From: an uncultured Phycisphaerales bacterium | GTDB taxonomy: Bacteria; Planctomycetota; Phycisphaerae; Tepidisphaerales; Tepidisphaeraceae | Direction: 5' to 3' | Length of the DNA stretch: 64,000 nt | NCBI GenBank assembly: GCA_903871935.1 | Contig: CAIQIQ010000067.1 | Location: 1-64,000, forward strand | Part shown: in pieces, positions 43,712-53,062 of the stretch | Layout: each line of letters opens with the position of its first letter | Numbering within the stretch: the first letter of the stretch is position 1 | Notes under the pieces: model-generated | What the model saw: the letters and a program-made list of their open reading frames with translations, nothing else | Database searches by the model: none | What the model was told of the DNA's origin: nothing | Program-made: the position numbers and the translations under genes

Positions 43712-45139
43712 ATGGGTCAGAAGATTGTCATAGAGCCGGTGACGCGGATCGAAGGTCATGCGAAGGTTGTCGTGCATCTCGATGATCAGAAGAAGGTTGA
43801 GCATGCCGTCTTCCACGTCAACGAGTTCCGCGGATTTGAGAAGTTCTGCGAAGGGCGGATGTTCAACGAGATGCCGCTGATCACGGAGCGGATCTGCGGG
43901 ATATGCCCGGTCAGCCATCACCTGGCAAGCGCCAAGGCGTGCGACCAGATCATCGGAGTGGATCCGCCACGGCCGGCGAAGCTCCTGCGCGAGTTGGCGC
44001 ATATGGGGCAGACCATCCAGTCACACTCGATGCACTTCTTCGAGCTTGCCGGACCGGATCTGCTATTGGGATTCGACGCTGATCCGGCCATTCGCAACGT
44101 GGTTGGGCTGGTGGCGGCCGACCCCAAGACGGCGCTGAAGGCAATCGAACTGCGGAAGTTCGGGCAGTCGATCATCGCGGCCGTGGGCGACCGCAAGGTG
44201 CACCCGAACTTCGCGGTGCCCGGCGGGGTGAACCGGCCGCTGAAATTGCAGGATCGTGATGCGATCCTGAAGCAGATTCCGACCATGATCGAGCATGTGC
44301 AGGTTGGGCTGGGCCTGATCGAAGGGTGGATCGCGGAACAGCCGCATGTGATGGATGAGTTCGCTTCATTCGCGTCGAACTACATGGGAATGGTTGGCAA
44401 GGACGATGCGGACGAGCTCTATGATGGCCCGTTGCAGGTCGTGGATTCGGAGCGTAAGCCGGTGGTGCGGTTTGATGGGCGTGACTATCTGAAGCACATC
44501 TCGGAGCGGGTGGAGAGTTGGACGTATCTGAAGTTCCCGTACCTGACGGCACTGGGATTCCCGGCCGGCACGTACCGGGTTGGACCGCTGGGCCGGCTCA
44601 ACGCCAGCCGGAAGATGGCCACGCCGCTGGCGCAGGTGGAGTTTGCGAAGTTCCAGGACATGCGCGACGGGAAGACGGTGCAGGGGACACTCTATTACCA
44701 CTACGCGCGGCTGATCGAGGATCTGTATGCGATTGAGCGAGCTGCGCAGATCCTGCAGGATCGCGAGGTACTGGCCAGCGAGGTGTTCATCCCCGGCGAG
44801 GTGAAGAACGCCGAGGGAGTGGGTGTGCTCGAAGCCCCGCGCGGGACGCTTTTCCACCACTATCAGGTAAACGAACAAGGTATGTTGACGAAGGTGAACC
44901 TCATCGTCGCGACCGGGCACAACAACTACGCGATGAGCAAGTCGGTTGAGGTGGTGGCGAAGAAGTACCTGAACGGCGCCAAGGTGACCGAGGGAGCGCT
45001 CAATCGCATTGAGCATGCCATTCGCGCTTATGACCCGTGCCTGTCGTGCTCAACGCATGCGGTGGGGAAGATGCCGATCCGGGTGATCTTCGTGAACCGC
45101 GCGGGAGAGACGATCAGCGAACACGGACGAGCCCATTAA
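43712..45139 (+). CDS. [NiFe] hydrogenase large subunit, HoxH-like (plus-strand enzyme)
   Basis: 475 residues. The four nickel ligands are C62 and C65 in [18 protein letters not shown] and C443 and C446 in [13 protein letters not shown] 26-residue tail after H449 (starting [11 protein letters not shown]) would be cut by a specific protease. The motifs fit group 3 bidirectional NAD(P)-linked enzymes, probably near 3d. It is the last gene of the operon, with its stop 16 bp from the convergent protease gene. The operon has no own maturation gene, so it must use shared machinery. Confidence 0.92.
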   Translation: MGQKIVIEPVTRIEGHAKVVVHLDDQKKVEHAVFHVNEFRGFEKFCEGRMFNEMPLITERICGICPVSHHLASAKACDQIIGVDPPRPAKLLRELAHMGQTIQSHSMHFFELAGPDLLLGFDADPAIRNVVGLVAADPKTALKAIELRKFGQSIIAAVGDRKVHPNFAVPGGVNRPLKLQDRDAILKQIPTMIEHVQVGLGLIEGWIAEQPHVMDEFASFASNYMGMVGKDDADELYDGPLQVVDSERKPVVRFDGRDYLKHISERVESWTYLKFPYLTALGFPAGTYRVGPLGRLNASRKMATPLAQVEFAKFQDMRDGKTVQGTLYYHYARLIEDLYAIERAAQILQDREVLASEVFIPGEVKNAEGVGVLEAPRGTLFHHYQVNEQGMLTKVNLIVATGHNNYAMSKSVEVVAKKYLNGAKVTEGALNRIEHAIRAYDPCLSCSTHAVGKMPIRVIFVNRAGETISEHGRAH

Positions 45140-45155
45140 TGCGCAATGGCGAGAG

Positions 45156-45611
45156 CTACTTCGCAGTCAATGCGGCCAGCATCTTGTGAACGACGGGAAT
45201 GGCGGCTTGGACTTTCGGGGTCAGGCCTTCGCCGATGTCGAAGGTCTCGCCGCCGATGGTGATCAGGTGAGCGCGGGGGGTCTTGCCGTAAACGTCTCGG
45301 ACACAATCGAGCAGGACGCCGGGGCTCATCTCGTGGGCGAATGCGCCCCAGTTCTCGCCGGCCGGCTTGACCTCGGCCAGGCGCACCTCGCCGGGGGCGG
45401 CGTCGGCGCAGGCGTCGATGAAGATGATGTGGTCCGCCTGCTGGACGGCATCGGCAAGGTCGGGGGTGAGCTGGTGACGAGCGATGATATCGATTGCAGA
45501 TTTGAGATTTGAGATCGCAGATGGCGGGGCGTCCATCAACTGCTCGGCGATGATGCAGCCGATGCCGTCGTCGCGGCGGAGAGTCGAGCCGTAACCGATG
45601 ATCAGTGTCAT
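45156..45611 (-). CDS. hoxW: Hydrogenase maturation protease (HoxW/HycI family)
   Basis: 151 residues. GYGSTLRRDDGIGC contains the family's first metal-sensing acidic residue (family form GxGNxLxxDDGxG; here Ser replaces Asn), FIDACAD has the second acidic site and HEMSPG the His. The enzyme cleaves the large-subunit tail after nickel insertion. An inserted stretch APPSAISNLKSAIDII (near residues 28-43) comes from a repeat-like DNA segment (45492-45524, tandem ATTTGAGAT) and is unlikely to be part of the family core. Last gene of the minus-strand operon and the only such protease in the window. Confidence 0.85.
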   Translation of the reverse strand: MTLIIGYGSTLRRDDGIGCIIAEQLMDAPPSAISNLKSAIDIIARHQLTPDLADAVQQADHIIFIDACADAAPGEVRLAEVKPAGENWGAFAHEMSPGVLLDCVRDVYGKTPRAHLITIGGETFDIGEGLTPKVQAAIPVVHKMLAALTAK

Positions 45612-45730
45612 TGATGGTCCTGTTTCACCACGATGCAGCGACGAATACGGATGTGATCGTCGCGTTCGTCGTTGCCTCGTGGTTCAGAAAGCCTGCGCGG
45701 GAAGTTTCCTCTCCGCGCAGGTGATAGAGG

Positions 45731-47218
45731 TCAGTCGCGGGTTAACATACTGACCACGTTGCCTTGCGGATCGACGGCCTCAATCACCAGAGGCATCTTC
45801 CCGGCCGCGTGCGTTGAGCAGGAGAGGCAGGGATCGTACGTGCGGATAACCGCCTCGACACGATTGAGCATGCCTTCGCTGATCTTTGCGCCTTTCACGT
45901 AGTGCTTGGCGACCTGCAACACCGACCGGTTCATCGCCAGGTTGTTATGCCCGGAGGCGACGATCAAGTTGGCCCAGGTCATCAGGCCCTCATCGTTGAT
46001 CTTGTAGTGGTGGATCAACGTGCCGCGCGGCGCTTCGATCACGCCCACGCCCTCGTGGGCGTTGTGGCTGGCGATGGCGCGGACGTGCGGATCGAGGATG
46101 CCCTTGTCGTTGCACAACTGCTCCAGACGCTCGAGGGCAAACAGAATCTCGATCAGCCGGGCATAGTGGTTATGGAAGTTCGAGAGGATCACACCGCGGC
46201 GCAGGGCGCGGAATTCGGCCCACTCACGATCGGCCTTGGGCGTGCCGGTACGGTCGATCACGTTCAGGCGCGCCAGCGGCCCGACGCGATACATCCCCTC
46301 GGCATAGCCCTTGGGAAGGTAGAACGGGCTCTTGAGGTAGCTGTACGCCTCAGTGGCTTCGCCAATGTGCTCGGTGTACTTCCGCGGATCGATGTTGTCC
46401 TTCACCACGTTGCCCGACTCATCGACGAAGCGGAAGACGCCATCGTAGTGATCGAGCATGGCGTTGTGCTCATCCGGATCGTGCGGGGTTACCAGCGCCA
46501 TGAACAACGAGGGGAAGTTGCCGAAGATGCGGATCTCATCGCGGAAGTTCTCCAGGACGCTCTTGTACCAGTCGAGCGTGCGATTGATGATCGTGAACGC
46601 CTCGGGGAGCACCGCGAGGATCTTCTCGCGGCCCGGGGCGGTGAGCGCCTGATTGACGCCGCCGGGCACGGGCCAGGCCGCGTGAATCTTCTTGCCGGCG
46701 AGGATCTCGATGATTTGCTGGCCGATGCCGCGCAGGCGCACGCCATCTCTGGCCAGCTCGGGATGCTTTTCGATCACGCCGAAGATATTGCGCTTCTGCG
46801 GCTCGGCATCCATTCCCATCAGCAGGTCAGGGCTGGAGAGATGGAAGAACGAGAGCGCGTGGCTCTGCACATACTGGGCGTGATTGAGCATGCGGCGGAG
46901 CTTGATGCCGGTTTCCGGTACGCGCACCGCCAGCAGCTCATCGCAGGCCTTGGCACTGGCCAGCATATGCGACACCGGACAGATGCCGCAGATGCGGGCC
47001 GTGATGGAAGGCATCTCCTGGAAGGGGCGGCCTTCGCAGAACTTCTCAAACCCGCGGATCTGGGTCACATGGAACAGGGCATCGGCGACGTTGCCCTTGT
47101 CGTCGAGCTGGATCGTGATCCGGCCGTGCCCTTCGACACGGGTGACCGGATCGATGGTGATCGTTCGCGCCAGCTTGCCGCCGGAGGCGGTGACTGGGAC
47201 GCTTATTGACTGACTCAT
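45731..47218 (-). CDS. hoxH: [NiFe] hydrogenase large subunit HoxH (minus-strand enzyme)
   Basis: 495 residues from the ATG at 47218, with GAGGA upstream. Nickel ligands: C77 and C80 in [20 protein letters not shown]464 and C467 in [12 protein letters not shown], with H470 before the cleavable 25-residue tail. Compared with the plus-strand enzyme it is 20 residues longer and clearly divergent (SHM in place of SHH after the first cluster; a different middle region), so the two are old paralogues rather than a recent duplication. It works with HoxY, and HoxEFU supplies NAD(H) exchange. Confidence 0.93.
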   Translation of the reverse strand: MSQSISVPVTASGGKLARTITIDPVTRVEGHGRITIQLDDKGNVADALFHVTQIRGFEKFCEGRPFQEMPSITARICGICPVSHMLASAKACDELLAVRVPETGIKLRRMLNHAQYVQSHALSFFHLSSPDLLMGMDAEPQKRNIFGVIEKHPELARDGVRLRGIGQQIIEILAGKKIHAAWPVPGGVNQALTAPGREKILAVLPEAFTIINRTLDWYKSVLENFRDEIRIFGNFPSLFMALVTPHDPDEHNAMLDHYDGVFRFVDESGNVVKDNIDPRKYTEHIGEATEAYSYLKSPFYLPKGYAEGMYRVGPLARLNVIDRTGTPKADREWAEFRALRRGVILSNFHNHYARLIEILFALERLEQLCNDKGILDPHVRAIASHNAHEGVGVIEAPRGTLIHHYKINDEGLMTWANLIVASGHNNLAMNRSVLQVAKHYVKGAKISEGMLNRVEAVIRTYDPCLSCSTHAAGKMPLVIEAVDPQGNVVSMLTRD

Positions 47219-47228
47219 GGTTGATCCT

Positions 47229-47762
47229 CTACTTTCCAAAGCGCGTGGTCGCGCCGATATCAGGGGTCTTGCCGGCCAGCAGATCGGCGACGCAGTTGTA
47301 GATCGTCTCCGATGGCGGCGGGCAACCAGGCACGAAGACGTCGACCTTCACGATCTCGTGGATCGGACGACAGCGGGTCTGCAGAACCGGCACGCCGATC
47401 CTGGGTATCTGTTGCTGCAGGACCGCATTCTCGACGTACGCACGGTTGAGGATCTCCTCGACCTTATACATGTTGCGCATCGAGGGCACGTTGCCGGTGA
47501 TCGCGCAATCGCCCAGGGCCACCAGGCACTTGGTGTTGAGCCTGATGATCTTGAGTTTGTGAATGTCCTCATCGCTCGAGGCAGCGCCCTCGATCAGGCA
47601 GACATCGACATTCTGGGGGTACTGCTTCATGTCGACAGTTGGCGAGTACACCATCTCGATCAGAGAAGCCAGGGTGATGATCTTCTCATCCATGTCCAAC
47701 AGACTCATGTGGCATCCGGAACACCCATCGAGCCACACGGTCGCAATTCTTGCTTTGCTCAT
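47229..47762 (-). CDS. hoxY: [NiFe] hydrogenase small subunit HoxY (minus-strand enzyme)
   Basis: 177 residues. Ligands for the proximal [4Fe-4S] cluster are C14 and C17 in [17 protein letters not shown], the Cys in [14 protein letters not shown] and the Cys in [13 protein letters not shown]. The short single-cluster form and the lack of a Tat signal fit a cytoplasmic group 3 enzyme. It starts by ATGA overlap with hoxU, and hoxH follows 10 bp after its stop. Confidence 0.92.
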   Translation of the reverse strand: MSKARIATVWLDGCSGCHMSLLDMDEKIITLASLIEMVYSPTVDMKQYPQNVDVCLIEGAASSDEDIHKLKIIRLNTKCLVALGDCAITGNVPSMRNMYKVEEILNRAYVENAVLQQQIPRIGVPVLQTRCRPIHEIVKVDVFVPGCPPPSETIYNCVADLLAGKTPDIGATTRFGK

Positions 47763-48481
47763 TCGTATACCTCACGCTTCGCGGCCAGCTCCGAGACGAA
47801 GCTCCGCTTGACCATTTCACCCGCCGACTTGCCCTTTTCGAAGATCGCAGCGGTCGGGCAGACATGCACGCACTTGCCGCAGCTTGTGCAACTGGTGCTG
47901 GCGCCCCAGGGCTCATTCAGATCCGTAATCGCCCGCGCCTCAATGCCGCGGCCCATGATGTCCCAGACATGCGCGCCTTCGATCTCAGCGCAGACACGAA
48001 CGCAGCGCTGGCACAGGATGCAACGATTGTCATCCTGCACGTATCGGGTGTGGGTCGCGTCAACCTTAAGATTGGGATAACGATACGGCAGACGCACATG
48101 CGTCAGTCCGAGTTTCATCGCCATCGCCTGCAATTCGCAGTGGCCGTTGCTCACGCACACGGCACAGACGTGGTTGCGCTCGGAGAAGAGCAGTTCCAGG
48201 ATCGTCTTGCGATAGCGCTGCAGGCGCGGCGAATTGGTGGAAACTTCCATGCCTTCGGTCACCAGCGTGGAGCAGGCGGCGAAGAGCTTGGGCGATCCCT
48301 TGACCTCCACCAGACAAATGCGGCAGGCGCCGATGTCCGTAAGCCCGTCGTAATGGCAGAGGGTGGGGATATCGATCCCGTTCTCACGGGCGACGCTCAG
48401 GATGGTCTCGTCGCCACGGGCGCCGCAGTCCTTGCCGTCGATCTTGAGTGTTACAATCTGTGATGCGAGGGTTGAGTTCAT
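47759..48481 (-). CDS. hoxU: Hydrogenase iron-sulfur subunit HoxU
   Basis: 240 residues from the ATG at 48481. A [2Fe-2S] ferredoxin domain ([21 protein letters not shown]), then a His/Cys cluster ([14 protein letters not shown]) and two [4Fe-4S] motifs ([33 protein letters not shown]). It ends there, with no MopB-type domain, the standard HoxU length, in contrast to the 610-residue counterpart in the other operon. Overlaps hoxF and hoxY by four bases at each end. Confidence 0.93.
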   Translation of the reverse strand: MNSTLASQIVTLKIDGKDCGARGDETILSVARENGIDIPTLCHYDGLTDIGACRICLVEVKGSPKLFAACSTLVTEGMEVSTNSPRLQRYRKTILELLFSERNHVCAVCVSNGHCELQAMAMKLGLTHVRLPYRYPNLKVDATHTRYVQDDNRCILCQRCVRVCAEIEGAHVWDIMGRGIEARAITDLNEPWGASTSCTSCGKCVHVCPTAAIFEKGKSAGEMVKRSFVSELAAKREVYE

Positions 48482-50139
48482 ACGAGCACCTCCTGAGCGG
48501 CCTTGATCTTGCAGACGCCGGCCGGGCATTTCTTGCCCTGGATGTGGGCGTCATACTCATTGCGGAAGTACTTCATCGTGGTAAGCACGGGATTTGGAGC
48601 GGTCATGCCCAGTCCGCACAGGCTTGTGCTCTTGAGCAAATCACACAACTCCTCGAGCATCGCGATCTCTTCGGGTGTTGCGGTGCCATCAGTAACCTTG
48701 CACAGAATGTCGTACATCTGGCTGGTGCCGACCCGGCAGGGAACGCACTTGCCGCAGCTCTCTGACTTGCAGAACTCCATGAAGAACTTGGCCACGTCCA
48801 CCATGCACGAGGTCTCGTCCATGATGATCATGCCGCCGGAGCCCATGATCGAGCCGACCTTGGCGATGGAGTCATAGTCGACCTCCATGTCCAGGAATTG
48901 CTCGGGGATGCAGCCGCCGGAAGGACCGCCGGTCTGCACGGCCTTGAACTTCTTGCCGTCGGGGATGCCGCCGCCGAGTGAGAAGACGATCTCGCGAAGC
49001 TTCATGCCCATCGGCACTTCGACCAGGCCGGTGTTGCTGACCCGGCCGGCCAGTGCAAAGACTTTGGTGCCCTTGCTCTTTTCGGTGCCTATGGAGGCGA
49101 ACCACGCGCCGCCCTTGCGGAGAATCGGTGGGATGTTCGCGAAAGTCTCGACGTTGTTGATCAGCGTGGGGCAGCCCCAGAGGCCCGACTGCGCCGGGAA
49201 TGGCGGGCGTGGCCGCGGGGTGCCGCGTTTGCCTTCGATCGAATGGATCAGGGCCGTCTCTTCGCCGCACACAAACGCGCCAGCGCCCAGGCGCACTTCA
49301 ACCGTGAAGTTGAAGGTGGTGCCCATGATGCCCTGGCCGAGAATGCCGACCCTTTCGGCCTGTTTGATGGCATTCTTCAGCCGCTTCACGGCCAGCGGAT
49401 ACTCCGCGCGGCAGTAGATGTAGCCACGGTTGGCACCGGTGGCGTAGGCAGCGATGGCCATGCCCTCGAGCACACGGTGTGGGTCGGATTCCAGCACGGA
49501 GCGATCCATGAACGCGCCGGGATCACCTTCATCGGCGTTGCAGATCACGTATTTTTGTTTGTTCTGCGCCTTGGCGACGGTGGCCCATTTCAGGCCGGTA
49601 GGGAAGCCTGCGCCGCCGCGGCCGCGAAGGCCGGACTTGGTTACTTCCTCAACCACCTTGGTGGGTGCGAGTTCCTGCAGGCATTTCTGCAGGGCACGAT
49701 AGCCCTCGGCGACGATGTATTCCTCGATCCGCTCGGGATCGATCAGGCCGCAATTCTCCAGCACGATCTTCACCTGCTTGGCGAAGAACGGGATGGAGGT
49801 GTCGCAGACCAGCGACTGAACGGATTGCTTGCCGGCGGAGGCAACGACTTGCTCCGCATGCTCGCCTTGCACGCCCTGGTACATAACCTGGGCTGCGTTG
49901 CTGGCATCGCGGATCTCGACCAGTGGACCGGCCGCGCACAGGCCCATGCAGCCGACGCCTTTGACCTTGATCTCCTTGTCCAGGCCCTTGGCCTTCACTT
50001 CTTTTTTCAGAGCATCGAGGGTCTGGTCAGCGTGGCTGGAAAGGCAGCCGGCAGCGACACAGACATTGATGCTGTGAACGAAGAGCTTGTTGGCCTCGAC
50101 TTCCTGCTCAATCAGCTCATTGAGTTCTTCGGCAGTCAT
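48478..50139 (-). CDS. hoxF: Hydrogenase NADH-binding flavin subunit HoxF
   Basis: 553 residues from the ATG at 50139 that overlaps the hoxE stop. An N-terminal [2Fe-2S] thioredoxin-like part ([26 protein letters not shown]) precedes the NuoF core: [16 protein letters not shown] (FMN), [39 protein letters not shown], and the cluster [11 protein letters not shown] with late LCGLG. It oxidises or reduces NAD(H). No GltD module, unlike the plus-strand counterpart; the C-terminus KKCPAGVCK has a remnant cysteine pair but no ferredoxin domain. Confidence 0.93.
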   Translation of the reverse strand: MTAEELNELIEQEVEANKLFVHSINVCVAAGCLSSHADQTLDALKKEVKAKGLDKEIKVKGVGCMGLCAAGPLVEIRDASNAAQVMYQGVQGEHAEQVVASAGKQSVQSLVCDTSIPFFAKQVKIVLENCGLIDPERIEEYIVAEGYRALQKCLQELAPTKVVEEVTKSGLRGRGGAGFPTGLKWATVAKAQNKQKYVICNADEGDPGAFMDRSVLESDPHRVLEGMAIAAYATGANRGYIYCRAEYPLAVKRLKNAIKQAERVGILGQGIMGTTFNFTVEVRLGAGAFVCGEETALIHSIEGKRGTPRPRPPFPAQSGLWGCPTLINNVETFANIPPILRKGGAWFASIGTEKSKGTKVFALAGRVSNTGLVEVPMGMKLREIVFSLGGGIPDGKKFKAVQTGGPSGGCIPEQFLDMEVDYDSIAKVGSIMGSGGMIIMDETSCMVDVAKFFMEFCKSESCGKCVPCRVGTSQMYDILCKVTDGTATPEEIAMLEELCDLLKSTSLCGLGMTAPNPVLTTMKYFRNEYDAHIQGKKCPAGVCKIKAAQEVLV

Positions 50140-50636
50140 ATGTTCATCCACTTCTCGACGCGCTTGAGGGCATCGCTGGAAACCATCTTGCCGCCAACAT
50201 CGCCATCAAAGACCACCGCGGGCGCCAGTCCACAGGATCCGATGCAGCGAGCGGTCAAGACGGACAACTTGTTATCCTTGGTGGTTTCGCCAGGCTTCAC
50301 GCCGTACTTCTCTTCCAGGGCTGCCAGAATCTGCGGCGCACCCTTGATGTAGCAGGCCGTGCCCATGCAGACCACACAGGTATGCTCGCCTTGCGGCTTG
50401 AGACTGAAGATGTGGTAGAACGTCGCCACACCGTAAACCTTGCTCAGCGGCAGATTCAGAGCCGTGGCCACATACTTCAATCCCTGCTCATCGAGATAAC
50501 CGAAACATTCCTGCATCGTGTGCAGGCACTCGATCAACGAGTGGCCGGCCCGGCCATGTCGCTTGATCGCCGCATCGACCAGCTTCCACCGCTTGTCACT
50601 GCTCGGCGGGGCTGGCATCGCGCTAATGCTGCTCAT
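50136..50636 (-). CDS. hoxE: Hydrogenase diaphorase subunit HoxE
   Basis: 166 residues from the ATG at 50636, with GGAG upstream. The NuoE-like [2Fe-2S] ligands are in CMGTACYIKGAP and CIGSCGLAPAVVFDG, and the helical start has SLIECLHTMQECFGYL and YGVATFYHIFSL. It begins 70 bp after the hypE stop, the only sizeable gap in this operon, so an internal start of transcription is possible, though I see no promoter. Confidence 0.92.
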   Translation of the reverse strand: MSSISAMPAPPSSDKRWKLVDAAIKRHGRAGHSLIECLHTMQECFGYLDEQGLKYVATALNLPLSKVYGVATFYHIFSLKPQGEHTCVVCMGTACYIKGAPQILAALEEKYGVKPGETTKDNKLSVLTARCIGSCGLAPAVVFDGDVGGKMVSSDALKRVEKWMNI

Positions 50637-50706
50637 ATTCACTCCACTTCTTTGAGTTCTCTTCGGCCAAACTGGTCGAAGGCTTGTTTCCTTTGTCAGA
50701 TACGCT

Positions 50707-51735
50707 CTAACAAATCCTCGGTAACTGTTCTCCATACGGCTTCTGCACTATCCGGCTCCCGCCAGAGGTGGTGCGAAGCTCACAAATTCCATCCTGTTGT
50801 TCTGCGAGATGGCCGATGATCGCCGCATGTTCGCCCAGGGGATGCTCGCGCATCAGCTTGAGCACGCGATCGGCATCGTCGCGGGCGACGACCATCACCA
50901 CCTTGCCTTCATTGGCGACGTCCAGGACATCCAGTCCCAACATTTCGGCCGCGTGGCGCGTTTCTCTGCGGACGGGGATTGCCTTTTCCTCCAGCACCAC
51001 CCGCCGGGCATAGCGATGCGCCAGATCGGCCGCCAGGCCGGAGAGCCCTGCTCGGGTTGCATCGCGCATGAATCGGACCGTGGCGCCCGATTCCAGCACA
51101 TGTTGAATCAGCCCATTCAGCGGCGCCACATCGCTCTTGATCGGTGTCTTCAGGTGTGGCATCTCGCGCGTGAGCATGACGGCCATGCCATGGTCGGCGA
51201 TGTGGCCATTGATGATCAGGACATCGCCGGTATCTGCTGTAGAAGCGACTTTGTAGTCGCTTGGGCAAACGCCGACGCCCGCCGTCGTGATGTAAATCCC
51301 ATCGGCCTGGCCGCGGCCGACAACCTTGGTGTCGCCGGTAATCACTTTCACGCCGGCCTCGTTCGCCGTCGCGGCGATCGAGGCCATGATCTCCTTCAGT
51401 GCCGAGGTGTCGAACCCCTCGGCCAATATCAGCCCCAGAGCAATCCCCAGCGGCTTGGCGCCGCACACGGCCAGGTCGTTCACTGTGCCACTGATCGCGA
51501 TTCGTCCAATGTCCCCGCCCGGGAACTTCCAAGGGGTCACGACGTAGCCGTCGATCGTGAGGGCAAGTCGAGATCCCAAATCCGGGACCTCAGATCTCAA
51601 ATCCACAAACCCGCTATCCAGCCCTTCGCCCAGAATCTCATTGGCAATGTGCGGGCGCACGACTTCATCGAGCAACTGATCCATCAGTTGTCCGCCGCCG
51701 CCGTGGCCAAGGAGGATGGTGGGAGGGACTGTCAT
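50707..51735 (-). CDS. hypE: Hydrogenase maturation protein HypE
   Basis: 342 residues from the ATG at 51735, overlapping the hypD stop. HypE dehydrates the carbamoyl group on its C-terminal Cys to make the cyanide ligand of the active-site iron; the required end PRIC is present. The AIR-synthase-like fold shows HGGGGQLM, FPGGDIGRIAISGTVNDLAV, TGDTKVVGRG and a late AEMLGLDVLDVANEGK. Two segments look repeat-derived: VDLRSEVPDLGSRL (51569-51606) and PSDYKVAST, encoded by a REP copy at 51239-51262. Both fall in variable loops and keep the frame. Confidence 0.93.
   Translation of the reverse strand: MTVPPTILLGHGGGGQLMDQLLDEVVRPHIANEILGEGLDSGFVDLRSEVPDLGSRLALTIDGYVVTPWKFPGGDIGRIAISGTVNDLAVCGAKPLGIALGLILAEGFDTSALKEIMASIAATANEAGVKVITGDTKVVGRGQADGIYITTAGVGVCPSDYKVASTADTGDVLIINGHIADHGMAVMLTREMPHLKTPIKSDVAPLNGLIQHVLESGATVRFMRDATRAGLSGLAADLAHRYARRVVLEEKAIPVRRETRHAAEMLGLDVLDVANEGKVVMVVARDDADRVLKLMREHPLGEHAAIIGHLAEQQDGICELRTTSGGSRIVQKPYGEQLPRIC
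51239..51262. repeat. REP half inside hypE, identical to one beside the RAYT gene
   Basis: The 24 bases here, starting GTAGAAGCGACTTTGTAGTC, are the exact reverse complement of 16931-16954. In the hypE frame the reverse reading avoids the TAG stop seen in the RAYT frame and encodes SDYKVAST. It shows that the REP family of this genome can enter coding sequence without breaking it. Confidence 0.85.
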
Positions 51736-52847
51736 GCCACCATCTCTTTGGCGCTTCGTCGCGTTGTCGCGTTGTCGCTTCCTCTGCCATACTTGAACCA
51801 CGCGGCACATGACCCCTCACTGCTGACCATGCACGGCCCAACAGGCGCCAGCGGCGTGCATTTTCGCCCAAACAGCCCGCAGTCGGCCGGTGTGCAGCGT
51901 CCGGTGATCACTTCGCCACACCGGCAGCCGGCCGGTTCAGGCGCATCACCGGCAACCAGTCCAAACCTTCGCACAGCATCGAACTGCGCATATGCATCGC
52001 GCACGCGAAGCCCGCTTCCCGCTATCTCGCCCAGCGCCCGCCATTTGGCCGGGGCTGGTTCAAATACCTTGGCAATGATCGCTTGCGCCACTCGGTTCCC
52101 TTCGGGCTTCACCACCTGCGGATAGACGTTGTCGAGTTCGGGCAAGGCATCGGCGACCATCTCTGTCAGCCGCGCCATGCCGGCGAGCATCTGATCTGCC
52201 TCAAAACCCGCCACGACGCACGGCATGCCGTAGTCGCGGACCAGCGGCCGGAAAGCATTGCTGCCCAGGATGATCGAGGCGTGGCCGGGACAGAGGAACC
52301 CATTCACCTGCACCTCACCGCCGTCGAGCAGCGCTCGCAGGGCGGGTAGGAGTACCTTGTGACTGGCGAGCACGCTGAAGTTCGCCAGGTCGAGCTTCTG
52401 CGCCTCGAGAATGGCAACTGCGGTGGCAGGTGTTGTCGTCTCGAAACCAACCGCGCCCAGTACCACCTGTTCGGCCGGGTTCGCCTGGGCGTACTTCACG
52501 GCATCGAGCGTGCTATAGAGCACCTTTATCTTGGCGCCGCGGGAGCGGGCCAGTTCCAGGTTCCCTCTCGTTCCCGGGACTTTGAGCATGTCGCCATACG
52601 TGAAGAACGTGACCTTCGCCTCGAGCGCCACATCGACCATCAGGTCGATATCACCCTGGGCGGTGACACACACCGGGCATCCCGGGCCAGATAGCAGCTT
52701 CACGTTGGCCGGCAGCATCGCGTGCAGACCAGTGCGGAAACCGGCTACCGTGTGCGTACCACAAACCTCCATAAAGGAGAGGCCGTGCGGCACCTGCGCC
52801 GCCGCCGCGCGGAGTCGATTGCGAAGTTGTGCCACATCCTGCTTCAT
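51732..52847 (-). CDS. hypD: Hydrogenase maturation protein HypD
   Basis: 371 residues. HypD carries a [4Fe-4S] cluster and, with HypC, assembles the Fe(CN)2CO unit. FMEVCGTHTVAGFR, GPGCPVCVTAQGDID, GFETTTPATA and NGFLCPGHASIILGS are the conserved segments. The cluster region is CRCGEVITGRCTPADCGLFG with CTPLAPVGPCMVSSEGSCA. The last 14 residues (DNATTRRSAKEMVA) extend past the usual end and overlap hypE. It overlaps hypC by four bases. Confidence 0.94.
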   Translation of the reverse strand: MKQDVAQLRNRLRAAAAQVPHGLSFMEVCGTHTVAGFRTGLHAMLPANVKLLSGPGCPVCVTAQGDIDLMVDVALEAKVTFFTYGDMLKVPGTRGNLELARSRGAKIKVLYSTLDAVKYAQANPAEQVVLGAVGFETTTPATAVAILEAQKLDLANFSVLASHKVLLPALRALLDGGEVQVNGFLCPGHASIILGSNAFRPLVRDYGMPCVVAGFEADQMLAGMARLTEMVADALPELDNVYPQVVKPEGNRVAQAIIAKVFEPAPAKWRALGEIAGSGLRVRDAYAQFDAVRRFGLVAGDAPEPAGCRCGEVITGRCTPADCGLFGRKCTPLAPVGPCMVSSEGSCAAWFKYGRGSDNATTRRSAKEMVA

Positions 52848-53062
52848 CCGGCCGTTTCCAGTTCCTTCAGCAAGTCGAACGTCTCTTTCGCCTCTTCATC
52901 ACTTAACGTCTGGATCGCAAAACCGGCATGTACCAGGACCCATGAACCTTCGGTGGCTTCGGGCACGAGCACGGTGCTGACCTCAAGGCGATTGCCCTGC
53001 AGGTCGATCTCGGCGCTATCGCCAACCTTCCGGATCACTTTGCCAGGAACAGCAAGACACAT
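52844..53062 (-). CDS. hypC: Hydrogenase maturation chaperone HypC
   Basis: 72 residues starting MCLAVPGKVIR, whose Cys2 binds the iron unit with HypD, followed by a small beta barrel ending WVLVHAGFAIQTLSDEEA. The length is normal. The start shares one base with the hypF stop and the end overlaps hypD, so hypF-hypC-hypD-hypE are tightly coupled. Confidence 0.95.
   Translation of the reverse strand: MCLAVPGKVIRKVGDSAEIDLQGNRLEVSTVLVPEATEGSWVLVHAGFAIQTLSDEEAKETFDLLKELETAG

Noticed and set aside
45902-47209. 435-codon open frame on the plus strand opposite hoxH
   Set aside because: Antisense shadow of a well-supported hydrogenase gene in high-GC DNA; its translation shows no family pattern.
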